Shown piece after piece: positions 33,672 through 42,317 of a stretch of DNA of 64,000 bases. A program made the translations under genes and the position numbers. How positions within the stretch are numbered: the first letter of the stretch is position 1; every line of letters begins with the position of its first letter. A model generated the notes under the pieces. The model was not told where the DNA came from. It did not search any database and saw only the letters and a list, made by a program, of their open reading frames with translations. The DNA comes from Clostridia bacterium (GTDB taxonomy: Bacteria > Bacillota > Clostridia > Oscillospirales > CAG-272): the NCBI GenBank assembly GCA_017540175.1, contig JAFYBN010000031.1, positions 1-64,000 of the forward strand, in the 5' to 3' direction.

Positions 33672-35174
33672 TCAGCCCTGCGCGATATGTTCTTCGATCT
33701 CTTTCGTGATCTTTTCGGTCATCTTCGAGAACAGCTTTTCAACCTTTTTCGCCGAGGAGGCATAAGTCCCTTCGTTGATGACGGCGCTCAGATACGCGTC
33801 GAGCACGCTGTGCAGGGAGAACGCCTCGCAGAGGTCGAAGCAGCGGTTCTTCATCATCAGGCGGACCATTTCGGCGGACTTCTGGTCGCGCATGCCCTTG
33901 CCGATGACGGTGGTTTCAAGATAGACGTTCAGCGTGTCACTCAGCGTGTACGCGCCCATCGCCTCGAGGAAGGAGCCGATCTCGGCGAAGTCCTGTACGC
34001 CGTCGCCGTTGTCGTCGCCGACCACGAGGGGCAGGAAAAGCGTCGTCGGGTTCTTCACAAAGTAAGCACAGTCCTCGTTCTCTTCCGCATAGCGCGGGAA
34101 GCACACGACGCCGTAATCGTCCTCGACCTCGCGGAGCTGGCGGAAGTCGCCGAGCAGGCGGGAGTAATAGAGCGAACGCCCGTCGGAGAACGCGATGCGC
34201 CCGGCGTCATAGTCCGAATAATCCACGGCGGGGTTGTTCTTGTTGTAGATCTTGCCGATGGCTTCGGATACGGCGAGGAAGTTGTCGTCCATCATGTGGA
34301 GCATGAATTTCTCTTCCGCGTTGTCCCATGTCACGAGCTGGACGCCGGAGCCGTACTGGAAGGGCTGGAACCAATACTCGCGCCCCGTCAGCCCGAGCAC
34401 GTCGTCCTTCATCGTATACTTGCCGTCGCCGTTGACGTCGGTGAGCACGGCGTCAAGCTGCTCGGAGAATTTGTCGATCGTCCATTTCCCTTCGAGAACG
34501 AGCTCCTGCGGGTCCTCGATGTGGTAGTTGTTCAGCAGCGCGCCGTTGTAGAACAGCACGGCGAGAGAGTCGTAATGGTCGAAGCCGAAATCCACGAAGC
34601 CGAAGTACATCTGCCCGAGGATCTTCAGGTACCGCTGCGCGCCCTGATCCCAGTAGGGCTGGGTCATGTCAATGTTGTCAAGCTCGTTGAACGGCGTGAG
34701 GTAGCCCTTCTGAACCAGATTGCCGCCGCCGCTGATCAGGGAGTAGACAAAGTCCACGTCGCCCATGCCGGAATACACGGACTGTTCGAGCTGACCGGAC
34801 GGGTTGCCGTAGGTGACGACGAATTTGCAGTTGAGGGCATCCTCCACACCGCGGTTGCGGGTGTACATCGCGTCCTTCAGACCGTCGCCCGAGGTCTCTT
34901 CCCAGTCAAGCACGTTGTAGAAGTTGGAATCGAAATAATCGGTACCCGCGTTCATCTCGATGCCGCCGAGGTCGGGCTTCGCGACGGCTTCCCAGTAGGT
35001 TGTTTCCTCCTCCGGTGCCTCGCCGCCTTCCGCGCTCGGCGTCGCCGCGGCTCCCTCTTCCTTCGGGGTGTCTGAATCGGCGTTTTTGCTTTCACCGCAC
35101 GCCGCAAAGATCCCGGTCAACAGGACGAGGGCAAGAAACAGAGCAAGCGCACGCTTCAGGTTGTGCTTTTTCAT
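33672..35174 (-). CDS. ABC-transporter solute-binding lipoprotein 1
   Basis: The 500-residue product has signal MKKHNLKRALALFLALVLL and lipobox FAAC, with an acidic linker after it. It shows the same lobe pattern as the protein at 31014-32498 (GKWTIDKFSEQLDAV, DYGVVCFPRYAEE). DVNGDGKYTMKDD and DDNGDGVQD resemble calcium loops. The start at 35174 follows GAGGAG. It is the first gene after the promoter at 35235-35263. The likely ligand is an oligosaccharide handled by the downstream hydrolases; partner permeases are not in view. Confidence 0.85.
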   Translation of the reverse strand: MKKHNLKRALALFLALVLLTGIFAACGESKNADSDTPKEEGAAATPSAEGGEAPEEETTYWEAVAKPDLGGIEMNAGTDYFDSNFYNVLDWEETSGDGLKDAMYTRNRGVEDALNCKFVVTYGNPSGQLEQSVYSGMGDVDFVYSLISGGGNLVQKGYLTPFNELDNIDMTQPYWDQGAQRYLKILGQMYFGFVDFGFDHYDSLAVLFYNGALLNNYHIEDPQELVLEGKWTIDKFSEQLDAVLTDVNGDGKYTMKDDVLGLTGREYWFQPFQYGSGVQLVTWDNAEEKFMLHMMDDNFLAVSEAIGKIYNKNNPAVDYSDYDAGRIAFSDGRSLYYSRLLGDFRQLREVEDDYGVVCFPRYAEENEDCAYFVKNPTTLFLPLVVGDDNGDGVQDFAEIGSFLEAMGAYTLSDTLNVYLETTVIGKGMRDQKSAEMVRLMMKNRCFDLCEAFSLHSVLDAYLSAVINEGTYASSAKKVEKLFSKMTEKITKEIEEHIAQG

Positions 35175-35234
35175 GACATGGTTCTCCTCTTCCGTGGAAT
35201 ACCGCCGTTCCTGTTTTCCGGCAGTTCTGCTTTC

Positions 35235-35263
35235 ATTATATTGTAAACTGCACAAAAAAGCAA
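35235..35263 (-). promoter_or_regulatory. promoter for the glycan-use operon
   Basis: On the minus strand: TTGCTT (35263-35258), 17-bp spacer, TATAAT (35240-35235). Confidence 0.75.
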
Positions 35264-35345
35264 GTAGAAATGAGAAATTTCCGTTAAAACAGGACGGATA
35301 AAATCGGATTCGGTAAAGACTTGACAATATCCGCAAAGCAGAATC

Positions 35346-35374
35346 ATAAAGCCGCGCGCCTTGCGGCGCGCGGC
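35346..35374 (-). terminator. probable terminator of the SLH-protein gene
   Basis: A perfect 10-bp stem GCCGCGCGCC / GGCGCGCGGC with a TTGC loop (35351-35374). The T-run on the minus strand is short (TTTAT). Confidence 0.6.
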
Positions 35375-35404
35375 GGGATGATCGTTCGTATTCGGTTTTT
35401 CGCG

Positions 35405-38074
35405 TTATTTCATCTGATTGTAAATGCAGTTCACGATCTCACTGCGCGGGCACGGTTCCCCGGCCGGGGGCAGATCGATGGAGCTGCCCCGGAAGAGCCC
35501 TTCCCTGCCTGCCCACGCCATCGCGTCGGAATACCAGGTTTCGGGATCCGCAGTTTCATCGGGTTTGCCCGCCGCCCGCCAGAGGAAGGTCACGATGTGC
35601 GCGCGGGTGCAGGTATCCTCCGGGTCGAAGGTCGTTTCGGAGGTACCGTTCGTGATGCCCCGCTCGACCGCCCAGAGCACCGCCTTCGCGTACCACGAGT
35701 CGCCCGGAACATCCGCGAAGGGATTGTCGCCGGTCGTCTCCGGGCATCCGTACGCACGCCAGAGGAAGGTCACCGCCTGCGCGCGGGTCACGGTTTTCCC
35801 GGGTCCGAAATGCGTCTCGTCCATGCCGTTCGTCACCTGGGGATCGGCGTAATACGCCCACAGGACGGCGTCGTAGAAGGAATCGCGCTGAGTCACGTCG
35901 ACGAAGGGATTCGTCAGCGCGGGAGAGACGGGCGCGGGGTTCACCTTGATTTTCACGGAGGCGCTCTTCGTGATGCGGCCCTCGGAATAGGTGACCGTCA
36001 CGGTCTTGTCAGCCGCCGCGAGCCTGCCCGCGGGAGAGAACGCGTAGCCGTTCACGTTCTTCGTCGTTCCGTTCGAGAATACCGCCCGGACCGTCATGCC
36101 CGCCGGATCGAAGACCTCGCCCTCGGTATAGACGGTCTTTGTCGGCGCGGAAACGATCTCGACGCGGATGAGCGCGGAGGCGGTCAGGGGATCAAAGACC
36201 ATGGCCGCGAAAAGCTCGCCGCCCTCGATCCGCACTTCGTTCGGGATTCTGCCGTTGACGGTCACGCCGCTCTTGCTTTCTTCCGTGAACTGCCAGCCGT
36301 CGACGGCTCTCAGGCGCACCGTCACGGAATAGGCCGTGCCGGACACATAGACGTCGGAGGAGGCAAGGTACTCTTCCCCGGTCCCCGTCGCGTTCGGTTC
36401 GGACCAGCGGACGCCATCGATCTCGGGCGCCGCGGTGTTTCGCGCGACCGCGCAGCCCTCCCCGTTCACCTTCGCGATAAAGGAGGGATTCTGCGAGAGC
36501 GCCGGGGCGGTCAGAACGATATCCGCTGCGGTGACGGTCTTCAGATCCATCGGCAGAGCGTCAAAGGCGCAGACGAGCAGGAGCGTCCCGGACGCGAATT
36601 CGTAATAGCAGTCGGCGGCCCATCCGTTCACCGTCGCGCGGACGCTGACTTTTCCGAGCGAGTCGGTGGAGAACTGAAATCCCTCCTCCGGAACGACGGC
36701 CAGAGTGACGGTATAGCTCTTCCCACCCTCAAAGACAGAAAAAGGACTGAGCGTTGCGGAGCCGTCCGACCAGAGGATGCCGCCCGCGTAGGGATAGCGC
36801 CTCATATCGTCCAGACGGCAGCCGTAGCTGATCTGCGCCGTATAGGGAAGCGGATCGCCGACCCGCGGCTCGTTCATTTCGATCACGATCTCCGAGATCG
36901 TGCGGCCTGCGGCGGCCGAGCCCGTCCGGAAGACGACGCCGACCTCGGCATAGGAGCCGTAATTGCGGTAATAGCGCACCTCGCCCGCGTTCACGGCGAT
37001 GTCGGCGGTCGAGAAGGAAAGATCAAAGCCCTTCTTCGGCTGAATCTTCAAAAGGAGGCGGTATTCGGTATTCGCCTCGTACAGGGTTCCGACGGGCACG
37101 GCGGTCGTCGTGCCTGTGATCTTCTGCCATTCGGCGGAGACGATTTCCGCGCCGTCGCTGATCTTCAGTCCGGCAACCGACGCGGGCTGACCTGCCGCGG
37201 GGACCCGGATGCCAGAAATTTCAAGAGCCCCGATGTCCGAGGTCGCCGAAAAGCGCCAGCGCGCGCAGAGATAGTGCTCACTCACGTCGAAAACCTCGCC
37301 GGGGATGCCGCCGACGGTCAAAACCGCGCTTTCGTCAAAGCGGGCGTTCGGTTCGCTGACTTTCATGAACAGGGTCAGGACAAGCTCGTAATCCTCGCCG
37401 ACTTGAAAAACGCCGTTCTCTTCCATGGGAGAGCCGCCGCGGTACCACTGCGCCTCAATGTCAAAGGGATACGCGGCCGTATCGAACTCCTCCGCTCTCC
37501 ACGGCGTTTCCCCGTCGACGATGCCGGGGGCGGCCGAGCGGGGGGCGTCGAGGCGGATGGGCCAGGAGGCGTCGAACACGGTATCCGTCTCAAAGACAAG
37601 ATAGAGCGCGATGCCGTAGATCCTGCCGTCCGTGCGGTGCGTCGTCTCGCGCGCGATCCCCTTCAGACGGGAGCGCAGCTCGGAGGAAACGTTCAAAGAA
37701 AAGCTCGAGCCGTCAAACGGGGTGTTTTCATCCGCCGTGACGAAGCAGAGACGGGCAAAATAGCAGTGTCCCCGCTGTGCCGCCTCTCCCGCCTCGAGCT
37801 TCGTGCCCTTTGAGAGCAGATTGCTCATGGACGAGGGAACCTCATAGCCGAGATCGTACCAAACCACCGGAGCGGTTTCGGGATCGCTCAGATAACGGAC
37901 GTTTTCGTCCGGCTCCGGCAGGGTGATTTCCGTGTCGAGCGCCTTCCCTTCAAGGGGGGAATCGAGATCGGAGACCGAGATCGAAGTGATCGTCCCGTCC
38001 CCGAAAACCGCGGCGGGCAGAGTTGCCCCGATCAGCAGAACGGAAAACAAAAGACCGATGAAGAGCTTTTTCAT
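35405..38074 (-). CDS. SLH-domain cell-surface protein with repeated beta domains
   Basis: The 889-residue product has a signal peptide (MKKLFIGLLFSVLLIGATLP). About 600 residues of repeated beta-rich modules follow, with recurrent phrases such as YTVTLAVVPEEGFQFSTDS, YSVTVRLRAVDGWQFTEES and YRLLLKIQPKKGFDLSFST. A bacterial Ig-like domain at about 630-712 (TKTVYTEGEVFDPAGMTVRA) precedes three SLH domains in the last 170 residues (NPFVDV, NPFADV, then a shorter third with SEIVNCIY). SLH domains anchor proteins to pyruvylated wall polymers. The start at 38074 follows AGGAGG. It has its own promoter at 38139-38167. The role is structural or adhesive; no catalytic domain is seen. Confidence 0.9.
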   Translation of the reverse strand: MKKLFIGLLFSVLLIGATLPAAVFGDGTITSISVSDLDSPLEGKALDTEITLPEPDENVRYLSDPETAPVVWYDLGYEVPSSMSNLLSKGTKLEAGEAAQRGHCYFARLCFVTADENTPFDGSSFSLNVSSELRSRLKGIARETTHRTDGRIYGIALYLVFETDTVFDASWPIRLDAPRSAAPGIVDGETPWRAEEFDTAAYPFDIEAQWYRGGSPMEENGVFQVGEDYELVLTLFMKVSEPNARFDESAVLTVGGIPGEVFDVSEHYLCARWRFSATSDIGALEISGIRVPAAGQPASVAGLKISDGAEIVSAEWQKITGTTTAVPVGTLYEANTEYRLLLKIQPKKGFDLSFSTADIAVNAGEVRYYRNYGSYAEVGVVFRTGSAAAGRTISEIVIEMNEPRVGDPLPYTAQISYGCRLDDMRRYPYAGGILWSDGSATLSPFSVFEGGKSYTVTLAVVPEEGFQFSTDSLGKVSVRATVNGWAADCYYEFASGTLLLVCAFDALPMDLKTVTAADIVLTAPALSQNPSFIAKVNGEGCAVARNTAAPEIDGVRWSEPNATGTGEEYLASSDVYVSGTAYSVTVRLRAVDGWQFTEESKSGVTVNGRIPNEVRIEGGELFAAMVFDPLTASALIRVEIVSAPTKTVYTEGEVFDPAGMTVRAVFSNGTTKNVNGYAFSPAGRLAAADKTVTVTYSEGRITKSASVKIKVNPAPVSPALTNPFVDVTQRDSFYDAVLWAYYADPQVTNGMDETHFGPGKTVTRAQAVTFLWRAYGCPETTGDNPFADVPGDSWYAKAVLWAVERGITNGTSETTFDPEDTCTRAHIVTFLWRAAGKPDETADPETWYSDAMAWAGREGLFRGSSIDLPPAGEPCPRSEIVNCIYNQMK

Positions 38075-38138
38075 ACTTCCTCCTTGCGGGAAACGTGGAA
38101 TGCGGAGCGAGGGGCGAAGCCGGGAATCGCCTATTGTC

Positions 38139-38167
38139 ATTATAGCACATTTTCCGTCGTTTTGCAA
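38139..38167 (-). promoter_or_regulatory. promoter for the SLH-protein gene
   Basis: On the minus strand: TTGCAA (38167-38162), 17-bp spacer, TATAAT (38144-38139). Confidence 0.75.
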
Positions 38168-38303
38168 GGGAAATCGCAGAAAAGCGCCGCCGGGACGCCG
38201 TGCGGACGTCTCGAAGCGGTCCGACGCCCGCGGCACGGCGGAATTCCCGAAAATCCGGGTTTGCCGTTCTTTGCGTAAAAAAGCCACGGACGGGAGAGGC
38301 GCG

Positions 38304-38352
38304 AAAAAGCCGCGGCGCACCTCCCGTCCGACTCCGGAGGCTCGCCGCGGCT
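38304..38352 (-). terminator. terminator of the split glutamate synthase operon
   Basis: AGCCGCGGCG (38308-38317) pairs with CGCCGCGGCT (38343-38352), with TTTTT following on the minus strand. Confidence 0.8.
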
Positions 38353-38365
38353 GACGCCGTTCTCT

Positions 38366-39097
38366 TCAGTTTTCCACGTACATTCTGCGGTAGGGGTTCG
38401 AGCTGTCGGGCGTGACGAGCGTGAACGGGGAAGCGAGGATCGCCTCAGCGTCCGCGCCGAAGAGGGCCGCGTACCGCTCGACATACGGCCTCAGCGCCGC
38501 CATGTCCCGCTCGTCCGCCCCCCTCGCCGTGACCTGGGGCGGGAAGGCGATCCCCTCGCAGGTCCCTCTGAGGTAGACCCTGCCCCCGTGCATGCCGGCG
38601 CAGGGGAAGTCGCCGACGATCCGGTCCCCGCGGTCCTTGCCCGCTTCAAGTCCGAGCACGATGATGACGCCGCCCGCCTGATATTCGCCGAGAAAGCTCC
38701 CGGCGCGCCCGCCGATCACCATGACCGGGATTTTTTCTTTGTATTCCTTCATGTGGATGCCCGCGCGGTACCCGGCGTTGTCGCGGACATAGATCGCCCC
38801 GCCGCGCATGGCGTAGCCCGCCGCGTCCCCGATGCTCCCGCGCACCGCGATGAGCCCGTCGTTCATGGTATCGCCGACCGCGTCCTGCGTGCTGCCGTTC
38901 ACCGTGATCTCGGCGCCGTTGAGATACGCGCCGAGCGCGTTCCCGGGCACGCCGTCGATTTCAATGCTCCTGTTCCGCATCCCCGCGCCGAGGAAGCGCT
39001 GTCCGAGGCAGTCCGTGAGGCGGCAATCCCCATCCTCCGCGCGGATCGCGTCGTTCAGGGCGCGGCTTTCCATTCCTTTCGCGCAAATCGTCTTCAT
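38366..39097 (-). CDS. glutamate synthase GXGXG-domain subunit
   Basis: The 243-residue product is a stand-alone version of the C-terminal right-handed beta-helix (GXGXG) domain of glutamate synthase large subunit. Gly-rich coils are regularly spaced: GVPGNALGAYLNGAEI, GDTMNDGLIAVRGSIGDAAG, AMRGGAIYVRDNAGYRAG, VMVIGGRAGSFLGEYQAGG. In GltB this domain is structural and supports the ammonia tunnel. The ATG at 39097 overlaps the stop of the preceding FAD-protein gene (ATGA), with GGAGG upstream, so the pair is translationally coupled. It is last in a five-gene operon. Confidence 0.85.
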   Translation of the reverse strand: MKTICAKGMESRALNDAIRAEDGDCRLTDCLGQRFLGAGMRNRSIEIDGVPGNALGAYLNGAEITVNGSTQDAVGDTMNDGLIAVRGSIGDAAGYAMRGGAIYVRDNAGYRAGIHMKEYKEKIPVMVIGGRAGSFLGEYQAGGVIIVLGLEAGKDRGDRIVGDFPCAGMHGGRVYLRGTCEGIAFPPQVTARGADERDMAALRPYVERYAALFGADAEAILASPFTLVTPDSSNPYRRMYVEN

Positions 39098-40341
39098 ACC
39101 GCACCTCCGAACTTCTGCCGTCTGACCTCCGGCGAAAAAGCCGCCGTGGTCGCGCCCCGCCTCATGAGATCGAAATCGAGCGTGGAGAGCGGGATTTTCT
39201 CCCGGATCAGCGAGGTGCAGATCCCCGCCCGCTCCATGACGCCGACGAGCTCGAATCCGATGAGCAGCCCGTCCTTCACATAGAGCTTTTTCAGCCCGCC
39301 GTTCGTTCTTTCCTCGTAAATCTCCCCGCCCTCGTCCGGCGCGAGGGAGCGTCCCGCGGTCAGGGCGTGCAGACCGAAAAAGCCGATGGCGTTCATGGGG
39401 ACGGCGTTGTCGAACACCCGATCCCCGCCCGCCATGTTCTCCCCCGCGCACTCGCCCTGCAGCCGGGCGTTCGGGAGGATGGCGAGCACACGGTTCGCGC
39501 CGATGGAGGCGTCGTACCCCTCGGCGCAGTCCCCGGCGGCGTACACGTCGGGGAGACTCGTTCTCATGCGCGTGTCCGTGAGGATGCCGCGGTTCACCGC
39601 TCCTCCGGCTTCCCGGATCAGAGCGGTGTTCGCGCGGACGCCGACCGCGAGCACGAGCACGTCGAAATCGACCGTTTTCCCGCTCTTCATGACGGCGCGG
39701 CAGCCCTCGAATTTCGCCGCCGTGTCGCCGAGCAGAAAGGTAATCCCCCGCTCCTCGAGCTTCGCCTGCATGAGCGCCGCGCCCTCCTCGTCGAGGACGC
39801 TCGAGAGCACGCGGGGCGCGAGATCGCACACGGTCATGCTCTTCACCCGTCCGGCAAGGCCCTCCGCGCATTTCAGCCCGATGAGCCCCGCGCCGACGAT
39901 CATCACCGTGCTGTCCGGCTTTACCGCGGCGTCCAGAGCGAGCATGTCGTCCATCGTCATGAAGGTGAATTTCTCCTCCACCGTGTCGAGCCCTTCGATG
40001 GGGGGCACGAACGGGGACGAGCCCGTCGCGGCGCACAGCTTCCCGTAGGGCAGGACCCGTCCGCTGTCCAGCGTCACCGTATGCGCCGCGGGATCGAGCT
40101 TCACGGCCTTTTCCCCGTACAGAACGGTACACCCGTTTTTCTCGTAATAGTCGTCCGCCCGCGCGCCCATGTTCTCGGGCTTTGCCCGCCCTTCGAGGGC
40201 ATAGGAGATGAGCGGGCGGCAGTAGGCGGGATGCTTTTCCGCCGAGATCACGGTGATCGGCGCCTCCCGGTCGACGTGCCGTATCCCGTCGATGCAAGCG
40301 AGCGCGGCGGCCCCGTTTCCGACGATGATATAATCCGCCAT
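39094..40341 (-). CDS. FAD/NAD(P)-dependent oxidoreductase of the split glutamate synthase
   Basis: The 415-residue product is a pyridine nucleotide-disulfide oxidoreductase-like flavoprotein. FAD binding: YIIVGNGAAALACIDGIR and VYAAGDCAEG. NAD(P) binding: VMIVGAGLIGLKCAEGL. It has the shape of rubredoxin/ferredoxin reductases (NirB N-terminal type) and no redox-active disulfide. In this operon it probably passes electrons from NAD(P)H to the ferredoxin-like subunit and on to the FMN/Fe-S synthase subunit. The start at 40341 (MADYIIVG) follows AGGTGAG. It begins 4 bases after the ferredoxin-like gene ends. Confidence 0.85.
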   Translation of the reverse strand: MADYIIVGNGAAALACIDGIRHVDREAPITVISAEKHPAYCRPLISYALEGRAKPENMGARADDYYEKNGCTVLYGEKAVKLDPAAHTVTLDSGRVLPYGKLCAATGSSPFVPPIEGLDTVEEKFTFMTMDDMLALDAAVKPDSTVMIVGAGLIGLKCAEGLAGRVKSMTVCDLAPRVLSSVLDEEGAALMQAKLEERGITFLLGDTAAKFEGCRAVMKSGKTVDFDVLVLAVGVRANTALIREAGGAVNRGILTDTRMRTSLPDVYAAGDCAEGYDASIGANRVLAILPNARLQGECAGENMAGGDRVFDNAVPMNAIGFFGLHALTAGRSLAPDEGGEIYEERTNGGLKKLYVKDGLLIGFELVGVMERAGICTSLIREKIPLSTLDFDLMRRGATTAAFSPEVRRQKFGGAV

Positions 40342-40345
40342 GTTC

Positions 40346-40810
40346 TCACCTCTCCTCATAAACGATCGCACGGTTCGGACAGCCCGCGACGCAGGCGGGC
40401 TCCCCGACGGCGTTTCTCAGGCAGAGCTCGCATTTCTGCATGACTCCGTCCCCATCCGGCGAGAGCGCGCCGTAGGGACAGACGAGCACGCAGGTGAAGC
40501 ACCCCACGCAGCGGCTTCGGTCGATGCGGATCACCCCGTCCTCCTGCGTCAGCGCGCCCGAAATGCAGGCCTTGACGCAGAGCGGGTCGGCGCAGTGCCG
40601 GCAGGAGACGGCGTAGCAGATTTTCTCCGTTTGTGCGGATTTGCCCGTCTGTGCCGTCTTTTCCGCCTCCTCGATCCGGATGCGCGGATAGATCGGCTTT
40701 CCTTTGAGCGCGGACGCCATATCCGTCCTGCCGGAGTTGGCGAAGGCGCAGTTATATTCGCAGAGATGGCAGCCGAGGCACCATTTCTCGTTCACGTAAA
40801 TCCGTTTCAT
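40346..40810 (-). CDS. polyferredoxin-like 4Fe-4S subunit of the split glutamate synthase
   Basis: The 154-residue iron-sulfur protein has four cysteine clusters in the HycB/DmsB-like order: CLGCHLCEYNC, CRHCADPLCVKAC, CVGCFTCVLVCP, and CELC...CVAGCP. Such proteins carry electrons between a flavoprotein and a catalytic subunit. The ATG at 40810 lies one base past the stop of the synthase-domain gene. It probably replaces the electron-transfer role of the GltD small subunit's iron-sulfur domain. Confidence 0.85.
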   Translation of the reverse strand: MKRIYVNEKWCLGCHLCEYNCAFANSGRTDMASALKGKPIYPRIRIEEAEKTAQTGKSAQTEKICYAVSCRHCADPLCVKACISGALTQEDGVIRIDRSRCVGCFTCVLVCPYGALSPDGDGVMQKCELCLRNAVGEPACVAGCPNRAIVYEER

Positions 40811-40811
40811 A

Positions 40812-42317
40812 TCATTCCCCCGCGTGCGCGATCCCAAGGATGCCGAGCTCCTTTTCCGTCATCCCGACGCCGCGCAGCATCAGGCGGTTCCCTCTCAGGG
40901 CTTCGATGGAGTTGATCCCCATCCCGCCCATCATTTCCATGATCTCGTGCCGCCAAGCCGTCATGAGGTTGACGAGGCGCTCCGAGCCGACGTCCGGGTT
41001 GAGCCGCTTGACGAGCTCCGGGCGCTGGGTCGCGATGCCCCAGTTGCACCGTCCCGTCTGGCAGGTGCGGCAGAGGTGACAGCCGAGGGCGAGCAGCGCA
41101 GCCGTGGCGATGTAGCACGCGTCCGCGCCGAGCGCGACCGCCTTCACGACGTCCGCCGCCGAGCGGATGCTCCCGCCCGCGACAAGGGAGACGTCGCCGC
41201 GGATGCCTTCGTCGCGAAGCCGCCGGTCGACCGAGGCGAGCGCGAGCTCGATGGGGATGCCCACGTTGTCGCGGATCCGTGTGGGAGCCGCGCCCGTGCC
41301 GCCGCGGAAGCCGTCGATGGCGATGATGTCCGCGCCCGAACGGGCGATGCCCGAGGCGATGGCGGCGATGTTGTGGACGGCGGCGACCTTGACGATCACC
41401 GGCTTTTTGTATTCCGTCGCTTCCTTCAGCGAATAGACGAGCTGGCGCAGGTCCTCGATGGAGTAAATGTCGTGGTGGGGGGCGGGAGAGATCGCGTCCG
41501 AGCCCTCCGGGATCATCCGCGTGCGGCTCACGTCCCCGACGATCTTCGCGCCGGGCAGGTGTCCGCCGATGCCGGGCTTCGCGCCCTGCCCCATTTTGAT
41601 CTCGATCGCCGCGCCCGCGCTCAGGTAATCCTCATGCACGCCGAACCGCCCGGACGCGACCTGCACGACGGTATGCGCGCCGTACTTGTAGAAATCCTCG
41701 TGGAGCCCGCCCTCTCCGGTGTTGTAAAGGATGCCGAGCTCCTCGGCCGCCCGCGCGAGCGATTCGTGCGCGTTGTAGCTGATCGATCCGTAGCTCATGG
41801 CGGAGAACATCACGGGCATGGAAAGCTCGATCTGCGGAGGCAGGTCCGTATCGAGCGTCCCGTCCGCTTTTCTTTTGATCCGATCCGGCTTTTTGCCGAG
41901 GAAGACCTTCGTCTCCATCGGCTCGCGCAGGGGATCGATGGGGGGATTGGTCACCTGGGACGCGTTGATGAGCATCTTGTCCCAGTACACTGGCAGGGGC
42001 TTCGGATTTCCCATGGACGAGAGCAGAACGCCCCCGGACGCCGCCTGCTTGTACACCTCGCGGATCGCGTCAGACCCCCAGTTCGCGTTCTCGCGCAGGG
42101 CGTTCTGATTCTTCACGATTTTGAGGGCGTGCGTCGGGCAGAGGGACACGCACCGCTGGCAGTCCACGCATTTTGCCTCGTCGGACAGCATGATGCCTCT
42201 CTCCGCGTCGTACCGGTGCACCTCGTTCGCGCACTGCCGCTCGCACACGCGGCAGGCGATGCAGCGGTTTTCATTCCGCACGACGTCGAATTCCGGCTGG
42301 ATATATGCGATTCCCAT
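40812..42317 (-). CDS. glutamate synthase FMN domain with N-terminal ferredoxin module
   Basis: The 501-residue product carries out the synthase half-reaction (2-oxoglutarate plus ammonia plus reductant to glutamate). An N-terminal 2x[4Fe-4S] module has CIACRVCERQC and CVDCQRCVSLCP. The TIM-barrel FMN domain has FSAMSYGSISYNAHESLA, GEGGLHEDFY, QGAKPGIGGHLPGAKI, IDGFRGGTGAAPTRIRDN and VAGGSIRSAADVVKA. The cluster ligands GCHLCRTCQTGRCNWGIATQ match the GltB [3Fe-4S] spacing (Cys, +6, +11). This is the archaeal-type short GltB. The ATG overlaps the stop of the glutaminase-domain gene (TAATG), with AAAGGAGG upstream. Confidence 0.9.
   Translation of the reverse strand: MGIAYIQPEFDVVRNENRCIACRVCERQCANEVHRYDAERGIMLSDEAKCVDCQRCVSLCPTHALKIVKNQNALRENANWGSDAIREVYKQAASGGVLLSSMGNPKPLPVYWDKMLINASQVTNPPIDPLREPMETKVFLGKKPDRIKRKADGTLDTDLPPQIELSMPVMFSAMSYGSISYNAHESLARAAEELGILYNTGEGGLHEDFYKYGAHTVVQVASGRFGVHEDYLSAGAAIEIKMGQGAKPGIGGHLPGAKIVGDVSRTRMIPEGSDAISPAPHHDIYSIEDLRQLVYSLKEATEYKKPVIVKVAAVHNIAAIASGIARSGADIIAIDGFRGGTGAAPTRIRDNVGIPIELALASVDRRLRDEGIRGDVSLVAGGSIRSAADVVKAVALGADACYIATAALLALGCHLCRTCQTGRCNWGIATQRPELVKRLNPDVGSERLVNLMTAWRHEIMEMMGGMGINSIEALRGNRLMLRGVGMTEKELGILGIAHAGE

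Noticed and set aside
38366-40297. 643-codon reading of the GXGXG subunit extended through the flavoprotein gene
   Set aside because: The upstream part is an out-of-frame shadow of the flavoprotein. The ATG at 39097 with GGAGG and an ATGA overlap is the natural start.
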